Source of the DNA: Planctomycetia bacterium
GTDB taxonomy: Bacteria > Planctomycetota > Planctomycetia > Gemmatales > HRBIN36
Assembly: GCA_016795155.1 (NCBI GenBank)
Contig: JAEUIE010000021.1
Span: 1-56,085 of the forward strand
Direction: 5' to 3'
Length of the DNA: 56,085 bases
Shown here piece after piece: positions 8,892 to 18,661 of the stretch. The position numbers and the translations under genes were made by a program. Position 1 is the stretch's first letter; each line of letters starts with the position of its first letter. The notes under the pieces are model-generated. The model was given only the letters and a program-made list of their open reading frames with translations. It did not search any database and was not told where the DNA came from.

Positions 8892-9383
8892 ATGACTCCC
8901 GATAATCTTCTGCCTCAGGTTTACGGTGAGTTGCGTAAGCTGGCAGCTTCCAAGCTCAAATCCGAGCAGCCGGGCCAGACGCTTTCCGCCACGGCCTTGG
9001 TTCATGAAGCATGGCTGCGACTTTCCGAGGCATCAGTGGATTTCCAGGATCGGACACATTTCTTCCGAACTGCAGCCACTGCCATGCGTCGCATCCTGAT
9101 GGATCGGGCACGTGCGAAGTCGACGAAGAAGCGGGATGGTGGCATGCGCGTAACGCTGGATGATCCGCCGGATCGAATGCCCGATGAGCAACTGCTGGCG
9201 ATTGATGAAGCTATTTCAGCCTTGGCAGTGGAGAAGCCTGATCATGCCAAACTGGTGGAACTCCGATTTATCGTCGGATTGACGGGAGACGAAGCTGCAG
9301 AAGTCATGAGCATTTCACCCGCCACCGCAGACCGCATGTGGCGATACGCCCGCGCCTGGCTTCAGGTACACTTGGAAAAATAG
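8892..9383 (+). CDS. ECF-type RNA polymerase sigma factor (planctomycete kinase-linked type)
   Basis: The protein has 163 residues. The N-terminal region 2 (LLPQVYGELRKLAASKL..TALVHEAWLRL) and region 4 helix-turn-helix (LRFIVGLTGDEAAEVMSISPATADRMWRYARAWL) match the short ECF-like sigma factors expanded in Rhodopirellula, Gemmata and Verrucomicrobium. It would direct RNA polymerase to a regulon that is not identifiable here. AAGG lies 8 bp before the ATG. It sits downstream of the large kinase. No anti-sigma gene is adjacent, so control by phosphorylation from the kinase is an inference from context. Confidence 0.92.
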   Translation: MTPDNLLPQVYGELRKLAASKLKSEQPGQTLSATALVHEAWLRLSEASVDFQDRTHFFRTAATAMRRILMDRARAKSTKKRDGGMRVTLDDPPDRMPDEQLLAIDEAISALAVEKPDHAKLVELRFIVGLTGDEAAEVMSISPATADRMWRYARAWLQVHLEK

Positions 9384-9392
9384 TAATCAGAT

Positions 9393-9527
9393 GTAGACGC
9401 GGCTTCCAGCCGCGTCACCGGATGTTGGAGTACATCACTAAACTTGGCTGATGGAACAGTCCTGCTGTCTCTCGGTTGGTCGAGATAATTCCCATTCTCC
9501 GCTGACGCGGCTGGAAGCCGCGTCTAC
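9393..9527. repeat. Family IV element with TTCCA-loop terminal hairpins
   Basis: A 135-bp unit with inverted ends GTAGACGCGG / CCGCGTCTAC. Each end is a perfect hairpin with a 9-bp stem GACGCGGCT/AGCCGCGTC around loop TCC (9396-9416) or its complement GGA (9504-9524). It fills the space between the sigma factor and the convergent TPR gene and could double as a bidirectional terminator. Confidence 0.8.
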
Positions 9528-9539
9528 TACTCTTACTAG

Positions 9540-9860
9540 TTATGCAGAAATCCCCGCCAGAATCCCTTCCATTTCCTGATAGGCATGATGATCTGCCTGC
9601 TTGAAGGCTGTCTGCATGCCCATCGTGAGCATTGCCTTGGCTTCGTCCAACCGATCAGCCTTGATGAGCAGTTGCCCGACTTGAAGGAATCCTGGAACAT
9701 ACTCAGGGTTGGCCAGCAGCAGCGACTGTAATTGTTCAATTGCTCCGGTTGTATCACCCGCGGATTCCATTTCCATCGCCAGGGCATATCCCAGGAACGG
9801 ATCGTTCGGCTCATCAGCCAGCAGAGATTGCAACTGTGACAGTCGGGAAGAGTTGGACAT
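9540..9860 (-). CDS. Small TPR-like protein
   Basis: The protein has 106 residues from the ATG at 9860, preferred over upstream starts because GGAG lies 6 bp before it. The sequence has alternating amphipathic helices with TPR-type spacing: PFLGYALAMEMESAGDTTGAI, then PGFLQVGQLLIKADRLDEAKAM. These form about two TPR units and a final helix. No signal peptide or membrane segment is seen. TPR proteins are protein-binding adaptors; the partner is unknown. It is transcribed towards the sigma factor gene with a palindromic element between them. Confidence 0.75.
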   Translation of the reverse strand: MSNSSRLSQLQSLLADEPNDPFLGYALAMEMESAGDTTGAIEQLQSLLLANPEYVPGFLQVGQLLIKADRLDEAKAMLTMGMQTAFKQADHHAYQEMEGILAGISA

Positions 9861-10089
9861 TTTTTCTCCGTAGGGTGTTGTGGCAGGCAAAGTTGACTCG
9901 AAACGTACGGGCATTATAGGCGGCATGTTGTGCGTTTTAGTTAAGATTCTCGTCACCCGCTGAAAACCCGCAGAACTGAAGTAAAACCCAGACTATGGCT
10001 ATGAAGGAAAAGGGGCATCGAGGACGAAATTCACTTCAGTATCGGCTCCGCCACCAAACGCCGTTCACTCTTCATATAGCGATGCTTCC

Positions 10090-11439
10090 ATGAGTTTATC
10101 ATCCCGCCGTCGCTCGTTCACCTGGGTTCTCTTCCTCATTGTTTCCCTGGCTGTTCACGAGCCAGTCTTCGCGGGCGAACCGGAATCGGTGCCAAGCCGA
10201 CGCAATGCCATTGTCAGCGTGGTGGAAAAGAGCAAGGCATCGGTAGTCAATATCCACAGCGAACGGATGACCGCCATCCCCTATGGCGATCGCAGCATGG
10301 GTGGTTCCAGTGGTCGTTCCAATGGCATGGGTACTGGTATCATCCTCGATCCTCGAGGCTACATCGTCACCAATTTCCACGTGGTCGATGAAGTGACCAA
10401 ACTGCAGGTCAGGCTTAATGGCGAGGAAGAGCGATACGACGCCGTGGTGGTTGCTAAAGACAAGGAATCCGACCTGGCGGTCATCAAGATCAATGCGAAG
10501 AAACCTCTGCCGGTTATCAAGCTTGGCACATCGAGCGATCTGATGGTTGGCGAAACGGTCATCGCCATCGGCAACGCTTTTGGGTATGAACATACCGTCA
10601 GCATGGGAATTGTTTCTGCACTCGGTCGCGATGTCGTATTAAATAAGGAAGTCAATTACAAACAACTGATCCAGACCAACGCCAGCATTAATCCCGGCAA
10701 CTCAGGTGGGCCACTGCTGAACATCGATGGCGAACTGATCGGCGTCAATGTGGCTATTCGTGCTGGTGCCCAGGGTATCAGTTTTGCCATTCCGGTAGAC
10801 AGCATGCTGGAAACCGTGAGTGACTTGCTCGCCCGTTCACGTCGTCATGCTTTCCCGACTGGTTTGCAGTATCGGGATAAGGTCTTTGTCGCTCAGAATC
10901 CCTGTCGGGCTTTGGTGGTTGAAAAGGTACAGGGAAACAGCCTGGCTGATAAAGCGGGTCTGAAAACGGGTGACACGATTCTCACTGTCAATAACCAGTC
11001 GATTGCCTGCGGTCTCGATTTTGAACGTGCCTTGCTCGAAGCCAAACCTGGTGAAAAGCTGGCGGTGAAATATCGCCGAGGCAAGGAAGAGAAGCAGGTG
11101 GAATGGGCGTTTGAATCCAAAGCTGACCTGACGCAGGCTGATCCACTCTGGCGGGAACTGGGCCTGAAACTGACGACTACCGACAGCGAATCGATCACCC
11201 GTTTGTATGCACACCTGCATGGCGGCATGCTGGTGACAGAAGTGTTGAGCCAGGGGCCTGCAGCCAAGGCGGGTATTCAAGCAGGTGATATTCTGGTTGG
11301 ATTGCAGAACTGGGAAACCTGCAATTTCGACAATGTGAACTACGTACTGAACCACGAGAACTATGCAAACTTCAAACCCCTGCAGTTTCACATCATCAGA
11401 AAAGGTCAACTGCATCGAGGCAGTTTTGTGAAAGAGTAA
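10090..11439 (+). CDS. HtrA/DegP-family serine protease with two PDZ domains
   Basis: This 449-residue trypsin-fold protease belongs to the envelope quality-control family. The catalytic triad is visible: His97 in TNFHVVDE, Asp128 in ESDLAVIK and Ser205 in NPGNSGGPL. A basic N-terminus and a hydrophobic stretch ending near VFAG form a signal peptide, so it should act in the periplasm or stay membrane-tethered. PDZ1 covers roughly residues 265-340 (KAGLKTGDTIL) and PDZ2 roughly 370-440 (AAKAGIQAGDILV). Length and order match DegP/DegQ-type proteins. No obvious Shine-Dalgarno precedes the ATG. About 230 bp upstream of it hold no recognised element. Confidence 0.92.
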   Translation: MSLSSRRRSFTWVLFLIVSLAVHEPVFAGEPESVPSRRNAIVSVVEKSKASVVNIHSERMTAIPYGDRSMGGSSGRSNGMGTGIILDPRGYIVTNFHVVDEVTKLQVRLNGEEERYDAVVVAKDKESDLAVIKINAKKPLPVIKLGTSSDLMVGETVIAIGNAFGYEHTVSMGIVSALGRDVVLNKEVNYKQLIQTNASINPGNSGGPLLNIDGELIGVNVAIRAGAQGISFAIPVDSMLETVSDLLARSRRHAFPTGLQYRDKVFVAQNPCRALVVEKVQGNSLADKAGLKTGDTILTVNNQSIACGLDFERALLEAKPGEKLAVKYRRGKEEKQVEWAFESKADLTQADPLWRELGLKLTTTDSESITRLYAHLHGGMLVTEVLSQGPAAKAGIQAGDILVGLQNWETCNFDNVNYVLNHENYANFKPLQFHIIRKGQLHRGSFVKE

Positions 11440-11548
11440 GGTTACCAAACTGGGTACCTACCCATAAGTGTTAGCAGGCTTCTGTACAAGTAGAGGGGAT
11501 AAGATATAGTGAGATGTGGCTAGCGGAATTCCAATGAGGCAGCAAGCC

Positions 11549-11896
11549 ATGTTTCGATACTTGTCGATGTTGATAATCCTCACAGCAGGATGTTCCTCAG
11601 GATACCTTACTCAGCCTGTCAAAGTGCCAACAAAGACCAGGCCATTTTCTACTTTAATAGGTTCGCAATCTGCAAGAAGTGGTAGAGTTACGCCTTATGT
11701 TCGTTCTGAATTAGAGTCCATGCTGTTGGGTAAAACCGAAATAGAAGTAGTTGGAAAACTAGGAAATCCAAACAGAAAGACCGAAAAAACATGGGTGTAT
11801 TCAGACCCATCCAAAGATTTGAAAAGCGGAAAAGTAACGTATTCCTTCTCCTTGCATTGGAACTCGGGAAAGGTCGAAAAGATTACCTATGAATGA
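11549..11896 (+). CDS. Small lipoprotein, possibly SmpA/OmlA-like
   Basis: The protein has 115 residues from the ATG at 11549, chosen because GAGG lies about 8 bp upstream and the lipoprotein signal then has normal length; in-frame starts at 11534 (ATG) and 11516 (GTG) also exist. The lipobox is LTAGC, so it should be lipid-anchored after cleavage before Cys. The C-terminal half (MLLGKTEIEVVGKLGNP, WVYSDP, YSFSLHWNSGKVEKI) resembles the SmpA/OmlA (BamE-like) fold, where a short helix-turn precedes beta strands, but this is a weak pattern match. Base use is more AT-rich than in the flanking protease and dehydrogenase genes. Confidence 0.7.
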   Translation: MFRYLSMLIILTAGCSSGYLTQPVKVPTKTRPFSTLIGSQSARSGRVTPYVRSELESMLLGKTEIEVVGKLGNPNRKTEKTWVYSDPSKDLKSGKVTYSFSLHWNSGKVEKITYE

Positions 11897-11925
11897 TTGA
11901 ACTACTATTGCTCAGTTTGAGTAAG

Positions 11926-13422
11926 CTACTTCTTCTTCATCGCCCGTCGGGTCGCACCAATCATTCCGAACAAGGATTTGGTTCGCTGCCAGAATGTTGG
12001 ACTGTGATCCCAGCGCAGCATCTGACTGAGAACTTCATCGTTGGTGACGGGTGAACTCCCCATCGGGTCAAAGTGAGGCCGCCAGGAATTGGTGCGATAG
12101 CTGAACACCTGGGGTACTGTCATTTCCAGCAACCCTTCGGGGCCGTGCGTCACTCCCCAGCCACTTCGGCCTACGCCACCAAATGGAGTTGCAGGGTGGC
12201 CCACTGCTGCCACGATGTCATTGACCGTAACTAATCCACACGGAAGCTGAGCAGCAATGGTGCGTGCCTGTTGTCTGTCTTGAGTAAAGATTGACATGGC
12301 CAGACCATAGTCAGATTGCCTGATGCCCTGGATGGCGTCGTTGACATCCTGATAGGGAATCAGCATAGCTACCGGTGCAAACAGTGCTTCCTTGCAGATT
12401 TCCATATCGGGGCGAACCTGGGAGAGAATCACCAGTGATTGAACCGCATCCTCAAGGTTGCCTTGAGCAGGGATCAGCACTTTGCCACCCCGCGATTGTG
12501 CCTGTTCCACCAGACGCTTGATCAATGTCGGTTGAGAAGACATCGCGAGCGGTCTGGAGGAGGCATTTTTTTCATGCAACTTCAACAGCTTTTGTTCGAT
12601 GTCTCCCAGCAGATTCTTGGGAACAAAAATGCGACGTGCCGCCACGCATGTCTGGCCAGCGTTGACGGTAACACCAAAGTAAATACCTCGGCTGGTTAAA
12701 TCGAGATTCGCATCGGGCAATACCAGACAGGCATCGTGCCCTGACAATTCAAGAGTGGATGGAATCAGCCTTTCACCAAGCCTGGTTGCGAGTCTGCGGC
12801 CTGTGGTATCGTGACCAGTGAACACAACGTAATCAATATCCGCTTCAGCCACCGCTGGGCCCCATTCCCTTTCGGCAGGCAGCACGTGAACGAGGTCATC
12901 AGAAATATCGCATTGACGAAACCAATCAGTCATAACCTGAGCGGTCCGCGGTGCGATCTCCGAAGGCTTCCAGATCACACCATTGCCTGCAGCCAGGGCA
13001 TGGACGATCTGAGCACCATTGAGGTAAAGAGGATAATTCCAGGTGCCTATGATGCCTACCAGCCCGCGTGGGCGACGCATCACGATGTCTTTTTCCCCCA
13101 TGAGCCAGACGGGAACATCGCGCCAGGAAACGGAACGAGGTTTCAAGATGCCATGAGCTCGTTTCTCCAGAAAACGGCAGGCGCCCGCAACCGGCAACAA
13201 CTCTGCAGCAATGGTTTCACCCAGAGGCTTGTGAATATCAGCTTGGAGAGCTTCTGCAAAAGCAGTCTGCATGCCGGGCAGTGCATGTCTGAGCTTGCGG
13301 ATATATTGCAGTCGTTCACTTACCGGGCGGGCAGCCCATCTTTCCTGTGCGTTTCGCATGCGGGTGGTGATAGCAGGATCAACTCGAAACCTGGAGCTGA
13401 CAGGAATCACTGATGCATTCAT
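11926..13422 (-). CDS. NAD(P)-dependent aldehyde dehydrogenase
   Basis: This 498-residue enzyme oxidises aldehydes to acids. The catalytic Cys259 lies in NAGQTCVAARR and the general base Glu225 in STLELSGHD. The cofactor-loop motifs GIIGTWNYPLYL and WKPSEIAPRT are present, as is the C-terminal PFGGVGRSGWG. Motif spacing is closest to class 3 or coniferyl-aldehyde-type dehydrogenases. A C-terminal stretch (WQRTKSLFGMIGATRRAMKKK) is hydrophobic and basic and might contact the membrane, as in some class 3 enzymes. No neighbouring gene indicates the substrate. Confidence 0.92.
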   Translation of the reverse strand: MNASVIPVSSRFRVDPAITTRMRNAQERWAARPVSERLQYIRKLRHALPGMQTAFAEALQADIHKPLGETIAAELLPVAGACRFLEKRAHGILKPRSVSWRDVPVWLMGEKDIVMRRPRGLVGIIGTWNYPLYLNGAQIVHALAAGNGVIWKPSEIAPRTAQVMTDWFRQCDISDDLVHVLPAEREWGPAVAEADIDYVVFTGHDTTGRRLATRLGERLIPSTLELSGHDACLVLPDANLDLTSRGIYFGVTVNAGQTCVAARRIFVPKNLLGDIEQKLLKLHEKNASSRPLAMSSQPTLIKRLVEQAQSRGGKVLIPAQGNLEDAVQSLVILSQVRPDMEICKEALFAPVAMLIPYQDVNDAIQGIRQSDYGLAMSIFTQDRQQARTIAAQLPCGLVTVNDIVAAVGHPATPFGGVGRSGWGVTHGPEGLLEMTVPQVFSYRTNSWRPHFDPMGSSPVTNDEVLSQMLRWDHSPTFWQRTKSLFGMIGATRRAMKKK

Positions 13423-13622
13423 GACAGGTGCCTGGAGAGGAACAATTGGTGCAATTGAGGTACATCATATCAGGGATAAGCTGGCGTATCTCTACAAAAG
13501 CACAATGTAATTTCGATCATTGAACTCGTAACCCTTTTTGCCGAACAGTGTTATATTTAATGTGTCACCTGTCCAAATCGTGAACTATGCTTGTAGACAG
13601 TATCCATCGATGGAGAGTTTGA

Positions 13623-16600
13623 GTGTCATTCAACCGTTCAAGTTCCCCAGGACTTGAAAAAGAGATTGGACAGCTTCGAGAAGAGATAACACGGCTGAAA
13701 ACCCTGGCTGATCTGTCGTGGATGATTGATCACCCGGTGCCGTCGTTTATTGTTGCCTGCGATACCAAATGCATCCTGGAAGTAAACCATGCTGCTACCA
13801 GGCAATACCGGTATGATCGTAGCGAGTTGCTGAATCAATCGCTCGAGTTTCTGACTGCACATAGCTCAGGTATCTATTCCAGAAAAAATCTGAGTATTCC
13901 ACAGCCTGCTTCAACAGGAGTACTCGTCAAGCAGCTTCGCCGCGATGGTACTATTTTCACCGGTGAACTGGTTCGAACACCGATTACCTATGGCGGAAAG
14001 AGTGCCGAACTGGTTCAGGTCTGGGATATCAGTCGTCAGGTCGATGCGGAATTGAATCTGCGTACTCTCGAACGGCGTTACCACTGGTTTATGGATCAGG
14101 TGTCGGAATCGATCTGGCGGACAGAGTTGGAAATGCCGATTCCCATCGGTCTGCCTGTGGAAGAACAGATCGAGCGATGTTACCGGTACGGGTATATCGC
14201 CGAGGTGAGCAAAAGCACTGCCCGCCTGTATGGTTATCCGAATGAACAAGCCATGGTGGGGACGCGTCTGGAAAGCCTGTTGCCTCGCAATCCCCAGAAT
14301 CACGAATATCTGCGACAATTCATTCAAAATGGCTACCAGTTATCAGAAGCAGAATCGCAGGAACTTGATGCTCAGGGTAATACCATCTGGTTTCTCAATA
14401 AGCTGGTGGGTGAGGTGGAAGGCGGTTTACTGGTCCGTGCGTGGGGCACCAGTCTGAATATTACCGAACGCAAGCGAGTCGAAGCACATCAGAAACGGTC
14501 CGACCAGATGTGGCGGGATGCCCTGGAGCACGTCCAATTGCTTGCCTACTTTCTGGACAATACTGGAACCATCACTTACATCAATCCATTTTTCAGTAAA
14601 TTGACCGGCTGGGAACATGATGAACTGCTGGGTCAATCGATTTACAATACCTTTCAGCCTGATTATCAGTTTCCCAGAGAGACACAGTCACAGCAAGGCA
14701 ACAGTAATCTGCTCACACGCAGCGGAAAACTGCTGCAGATACACTGGAACACGACACTGATCCATGATGAGCAGGGCAAGCCTCTGGGTGTGTTCAGCAT
14801 CGGTGAAGATGTCACAGAACAGCAGCGAGTACATGGCGCTCTGAAGGAAAGTGAAGATCGCTATCGCCGACTGGTCGAAGGCATGCCACTGGGGTTGTAC
14901 CGTTCAACACCGGAAGGGCAATTGACCTTTGCCAATCCTGTGGTGCTCAATCTGCTTGGTCTGAGCACGGTGGAAGAAGCAGCCAGGGTGAATCTGAATC
15001 AATACGCTTATGGCCCGGCATATTCGCGGGAAGAGTTTCAAGCCCGACTGGAACGTGAAGGCGAAGTACATGGGTTGGAATTCAAGTGGAACAAGCCCGG
15101 TGGCGAAACGCTCTGGGTACGTGAGCATTCGCGTGCAATTCGAGATGAATTTGGCCAGATTCAATGCTACGAAGGAACACTGGAGGACATTACCCGGGAA
15201 AAGAAGGCGAACCGCATTTCGGAGGAACGGGAAGAGCATTACCGCATGCTCAGCCAACTGGCGCCGATCGGCATCTTCATGACCTGTCAGGGAATCGTCG
15301 TCCATGCCAATCAGTATCTGACTCGATTGCTCGGCTTCTCCAAGCCTGAAGAACTGGAAGGTATGTCACTGCTGGATCTACTGCACCCTTCTGAGAGAGA
15401 AGAAGTTCAGCAGGTATTTCTGCAAGGTCCGGAAATCTATGGCCAGCTTCCCATCCAGGAACGCAGGCTGCTGAAGAAGGATGGCTCTACGCTTTTAGTG
15501 CAGGGCCACATTGCACGCGTCCATGTCAACAATCAGCGAGGCAGCGTCATCGTTGTGCGTGATGTGACTGCAGAACGGCAAACCGAGATGGAGCGCCGAC
15601 GCTGGCAGCAGCGCATCCTCGAAATGCAGAAACTCGAAAGCCTGGGATTGCTCGCAGGCGGGCTGGCTCACGATTTCAACAATCAACTAACCGTTATCCT
15701 GGGCCATGCCAATCTGCTGCAAAAGCAACTGAAGGGTAAGGATGACATACTGTCCCTCTTGGCGCCCATCGAACAGGCTGCAATTCACTCAACTGAACTC
15801 TGTCTACAGATGCTGAGCTTTGCCGGACGAGGCAGAATTCAGGTGCAGCATGTCAACCTGACCGAACTGGTGCAGGCTTCATCCGGTTTGCTCCGAATCG
15901 CTTGTGCCAAGAAAGCCAGGTTACAGTTTGAACTGGCCGATGGCCTTCCTCCTATTCAAGCGGAAGAAGCACAGTTGCGTCAGGTATTGATTAACCTGGT
16001 CAGTAATTCATCAGATGCGATGACTGGCGAGCAGCCTGGTGAAATTGTTGTTCGAACTGGTAGGCAAACCATTGATGAAACGTACCAGAATGCAGAGATG
16101 ACTCTCGAACTTCCGCATGGGGAGTATCTGTATCTGGAGGTGAGCGATACCGGATCTGGCATGGATGTGAACACGCGCCGCCGGGTTTTTGAACCATTTT
16201 TTACGACCAAACCTTCAGGCCGTGGATTAGGTCTTGCAGCAGTGCTCGGTATCGTTCGCAGCCATGGTGGCGCTATTGAATTAACCAGTAAACTGCGCCA
16301 CGGCTCCACGTTTAAAGTTTTTCTTCCCATCAAACGTGCGGTACGGGAAGTTATGCCTCATGCTAATCCTGAAGAGAAGGGCCAGAATATTCTGGTCGTG
16401 GATGATGATGCCAGCTTGCGGAATCTGACCAGCCGAGTACTGAAAAACCAGGGCTGGAATGTGATTGAAGCAGAAGATGGTCATTCCGCCTGCGATTTAT
16501 TGCGACTGCAGGGAGGCAGCATCAGTCTGGCTTTAATTGATTTGGTCATGCCCAACATGGACGGTGTGGATACCCTGCGACAATTATGGAAACTGGAACC

Positions 16601-16796
16601 GACGCTGCCCGCCGTTGCCATGAGCAGCTTCGGTTCGCTTGAACTGGAAAAGAGATTTGAAGGGTTCCCACTTCGAGGCATCCTGCCCAAACCCTTCACG
16701 CCAGCTACGCTGATTCAGGCCGTGGAGCACGTACTGGGGCCTGGCACGAACCGACAAGCCAACCAGCCCACTATTTCACCAACCCCAGTTCCTTGA
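13623..16796 (+). CDS. Hybrid sensor histidine kinase with multiple PAS domains and receiver
   Basis: This 1057-residue protein has no membrane segment, so it is probably a cytoplasmic sensor. About five successive PAS/PAC modules fill residues 30-655. Dimerisation/phosphotransfer follows, with His683 in GLAHDFNNQLTV; then the ATPase domain (NLVSNSSDAM N-box, VSDTGSGMD G1, GLGLAAV G2); then a C-terminal receiver with acidic pocket VVDDD and phospho-acceptor Asp973 in ALIDLVMPNMDG. The GTG start is supported by GGAGAG about 7 bp upstream. The receiver suggests an internal or outgoing phosphorelay, but no cognate regulator is adjacent. Its last 26 bp overlap the convergent aspS gene. Confidence 0.93.
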   Translation: MSFNRSSSPGLEKEIGQLREEITRLKTLADLSWMIDHPVPSFIVACDTKCILEVNHAATRQYRYDRSELLNQSLEFLTAHSSGIYSRKNLSIPQPASTGVLVKQLRRDGTIFTGELVRTPITYGGKSAELVQVWDISRQVDAELNLRTLERRYHWFMDQVSESIWRTELEMPIPIGLPVEEQIERCYRYGYIAEVSKSTARLYGYPNEQAMVGTRLESLLPRNPQNHEYLRQFIQNGYQLSEAESQELDAQGNTIWFLNKLVGEVEGGLLVRAWGTSLNITERKRVEAHQKRSDQMWRDALEHVQLLAYFLDNTGTITYINPFFSKLTGWEHDELLGQSIYNTFQPDYQFPRETQSQQGNSNLLTRSGKLLQIHWNTTLIHDEQGKPLGVFSIGEDVTEQQRVHGALKESEDRYRRLVEGMPLGLYRSTPEGQLTFANPVVLNLLGLSTVEEAARVNLNQYAYGPAYSREEFQARLEREGEVHGLEFKWNKPGGETLWVREHSRAIRDEFGQIQCYEGTLEDITREKKANRISEEREEHYRMLSQLAPIGIFMTCQGIVVHANQYLTRLLGFSKPEELEGMSLLDLLHPSEREEVQQVFLQGPEIYGQLPIQERRLLKKDGSTLLVQGHIARVHVNNQRGSVIVVRDVTAERQTEMERRRWQQRILEMQKLESLGLLAGGLAHDFNNQLTVILGHANLLQKQLKGKDDILSLLAPIEQAAIHSTELCLQMLSFAGRGRIQVQHVNLTELVQASSGLLRIACAKKARLQFELADGLPPIQAEEAQLRQVLINLVSNSSDAMTGEQPGEIVVRTGRQTIDETYQNAEMTLELPHGEYLYLEVSDTGSGMDVNTRRRVFEPFFTTKPSGRGLGLAAVLGIVRSHGGAIELTSKLRHGSTFKVFLPIKRAVREVMPHANPEEKGQNILVVDDDASLRNLTSRVLKNQGWNVIEAEDGHSACDLLRLQGGSISLALIDLVMPNMDGVDTLRQLWKLEPTLPAVAMSSFGSLELEKRFEGFPLRGILPKPFTPATLIQAVEHVLGPGTNRQANQPTISPTPVP

Positions 16797-18564
16797 GTTG
16801 CTTTTGATCAACCTGAGCTGGTGCACCGGTCATCAGATCGCGGGCTCGTTGATTCTTGGGGAAGGCAATCACATCGCGGATGTTGGAAGTGCCAGCCAGG
16901 ATCATGGCCCAGCGATCCAGGCCCAGAGCAATGCCACCATGTGGAGGAGCACCGTAGCTGAGTGCATTCAGCAGAAAGCCAAACTTGTACTGAGCCTGCT
17001 CCTTCGACATGCCCAGCACCGAGAACAATCGCGATTGCACTTCCGGACTGTGGATACGAATGCTCCCGCCGCCACACTCGTAGCCATTGATCACGAGATC
17101 ATAAGCCTTGGCACGCACCGCACCGGGATTGCTTTCCAGCAGGTGCAGGTCTTCATCCATGGGGGCAGTAAACGGATGGTGATTGGCGGCCCACCGTAGT
17201 TCTTCCTCATCCCAGATGAACGAAGGAAAATCAATGATCCAGGCCAGCTTGTAAACAGGCTTGGTGTTATCGTAGAATTTCAGTTCAGCAGCCAGCCGGG
17301 TGCGCACCTGTCCCAGCGATTGGCAAACGCAGTCTTCCGTATCAGCAACAAACAGGATCAAGTCGCCGGCACCAGCGTTCATCAGTTGTCGAAGTTGCTG
17401 CTGCGATTCTGCTGGCAGAAACTTTTCGATGGGCGAGTTGAACTTGTCAGCTTCCACTTTGATCCATGCCAGCCCCTTGGCGCCGAAGGTTTTGACAAAC
17501 TCGGTGAGTTCATCCAGTTTTTTCCGCGTGTAAGTTTCCGCTGCACCTTTCGCGCAAAGTGCCCGCACCTTGCCACCTTTGGCTAATGCATCGTGAAAGA
17601 CCTTGAACTGAGTAGAAGTTGCCCAGGTGGAAAGTTCTACGATCTCCATGCCGTAACGCAAGTCAGGCTTGTCGCTGCCATATCGAAGCATGGCATCGGC
17701 ATACTTGATGCGCTGGATGGGCAGAGGAATATTCACTTGATTCGTTTCACGGAAGATCGCTGCACACAGTCGTTCGATAACGTCGAAGACATCGTCCATC
17801 TCCACAAATGACATTTCAAAATCAAGCTGCGTGAATTCAGGCTGCCTGTCGGCACGCAGGTCTTCATCACGCAGACAGCGTGCGATCTGAAAATACTTGT
17901 CGTAGCCTGAGACCATCAAAAGCTGTTTGTAAATCTGAGGCGACTGGGGCAGGGCATACCACTCGCCGGGAAACACCCGGCTGGGAACAAGATAGTCGCG
18001 GGCACCTTCCGGTGTGCTGCGACCCAGCAGCGGTGTTTCGAGTTCCAGAAATCCTTCCGTATCCAGAAAATCACGAATGGTCTTGTTCATGCGGTGACGA
18101 ACCGCCAGCGTTCGCTGCAGGTTGGGCCGTCGCAGGTCGATGTACCGATGTTCCAGACGCAGGTCTTCATTAGCCAGGTCAGGGTCACCCATGGTCTGGT
18201 TTTCCTGAGGCACCGACATGACATCAAAAGGCATCTGCGGACAGCGGTTAAGAACTTTGAATGCACTGGCATCAACCTCAATAGCGCCGGTGGCCAGTTT
18301 GGGATTGGATTTGCCTTCCAGTCGCGCACGCACGGTGCCCTCAATCATCAGGCACCATTCACGACCAATTTCTCTGGCCTGGGCAAGCTCAGCCCTTGAT
18401 GCTTCCAGAACTACCTGGGTGATGCCATACCGATCACGCAGATCGACAAAAACCTGATCGTTATAAACGCGAGTAGTATTCACCCAGCCGTTCAATCGTA
18501 CCGATTTTCCGACGTGGCTGGCACGCAGTTCGCCGCAAGTGTGAGTACGTCGCGTCAGGCTCAT
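16771..18564 (-). CDS. aspS: Aspartyl-tRNA synthetase (bacterial type)
   Basis: This 597-residue enzyme charges tRNA(Asp), and in many bacteria without AsnRS also tRNA(Asn). It has an N-terminal OB-fold (VRLNGWVNTTRVYNDQVFVDLRDRYG), class II motif 2 around FQIARCLRDEDLRADRQPEFTQLD and motif 3 GGIALGLDRW. The GAD insertion typical of the bacterial enzyme fits the total length. The gene is complete and its 3' end overlaps that of the histidine kinase on the other strand. It is monocistronic as far as seen. Confidence 0.97.
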   Translation of the reverse strand: MSLTRRTHTCGELRASHVGKSVRLNGWVNTTRVYNDQVFVDLRDRYGITQVVLEASRAELAQAREIGREWCLMIEGTVRARLEGKSNPKLATGAIEVDASAFKVLNRCPQMPFDVMSVPQENQTMGDPDLANEDLRLEHRYIDLRRPNLQRTLAVRHRMNKTIRDFLDTEGFLELETPLLGRSTPEGARDYLVPSRVFPGEWYALPQSPQIYKQLLMVSGYDKYFQIARCLRDEDLRADRQPEFTQLDFEMSFVEMDDVFDVIERLCAAIFRETNQVNIPLPIQRIKYADAMLRYGSDKPDLRYGMEIVELSTWATSTQFKVFHDALAKGGKVRALCAKGAAETYTRKKLDELTEFVKTFGAKGLAWIKVEADKFNSPIEKFLPAESQQQLRQLMNAGAGDLILFVADTEDCVCQSLGQVRTRLAAELKFYDNTKPVYKLAWIIDFPSFIWDEEELRWAANHHPFTAPMDEDLHLLESNPGAVRAKAYDLVINGYECGGGSIRIHSPEVQSRLFSVLGMSKEQAQYKFGFLLNALSYGAPPHGGIALGLDRWAMILAGTSNIRDVIAFPKNQRARDLMTGAPAQVDQKQLKELGLVK

Positions 18565-18661
18565 GATTGCTTTCTGCTCAAAAAGATAGGATAATTATTG
18601 GTTGAAGCGTCATTATAAAGGGAATACCCCTGTTGCGTAGCGTACCTCTGAAGAGGCAGTC

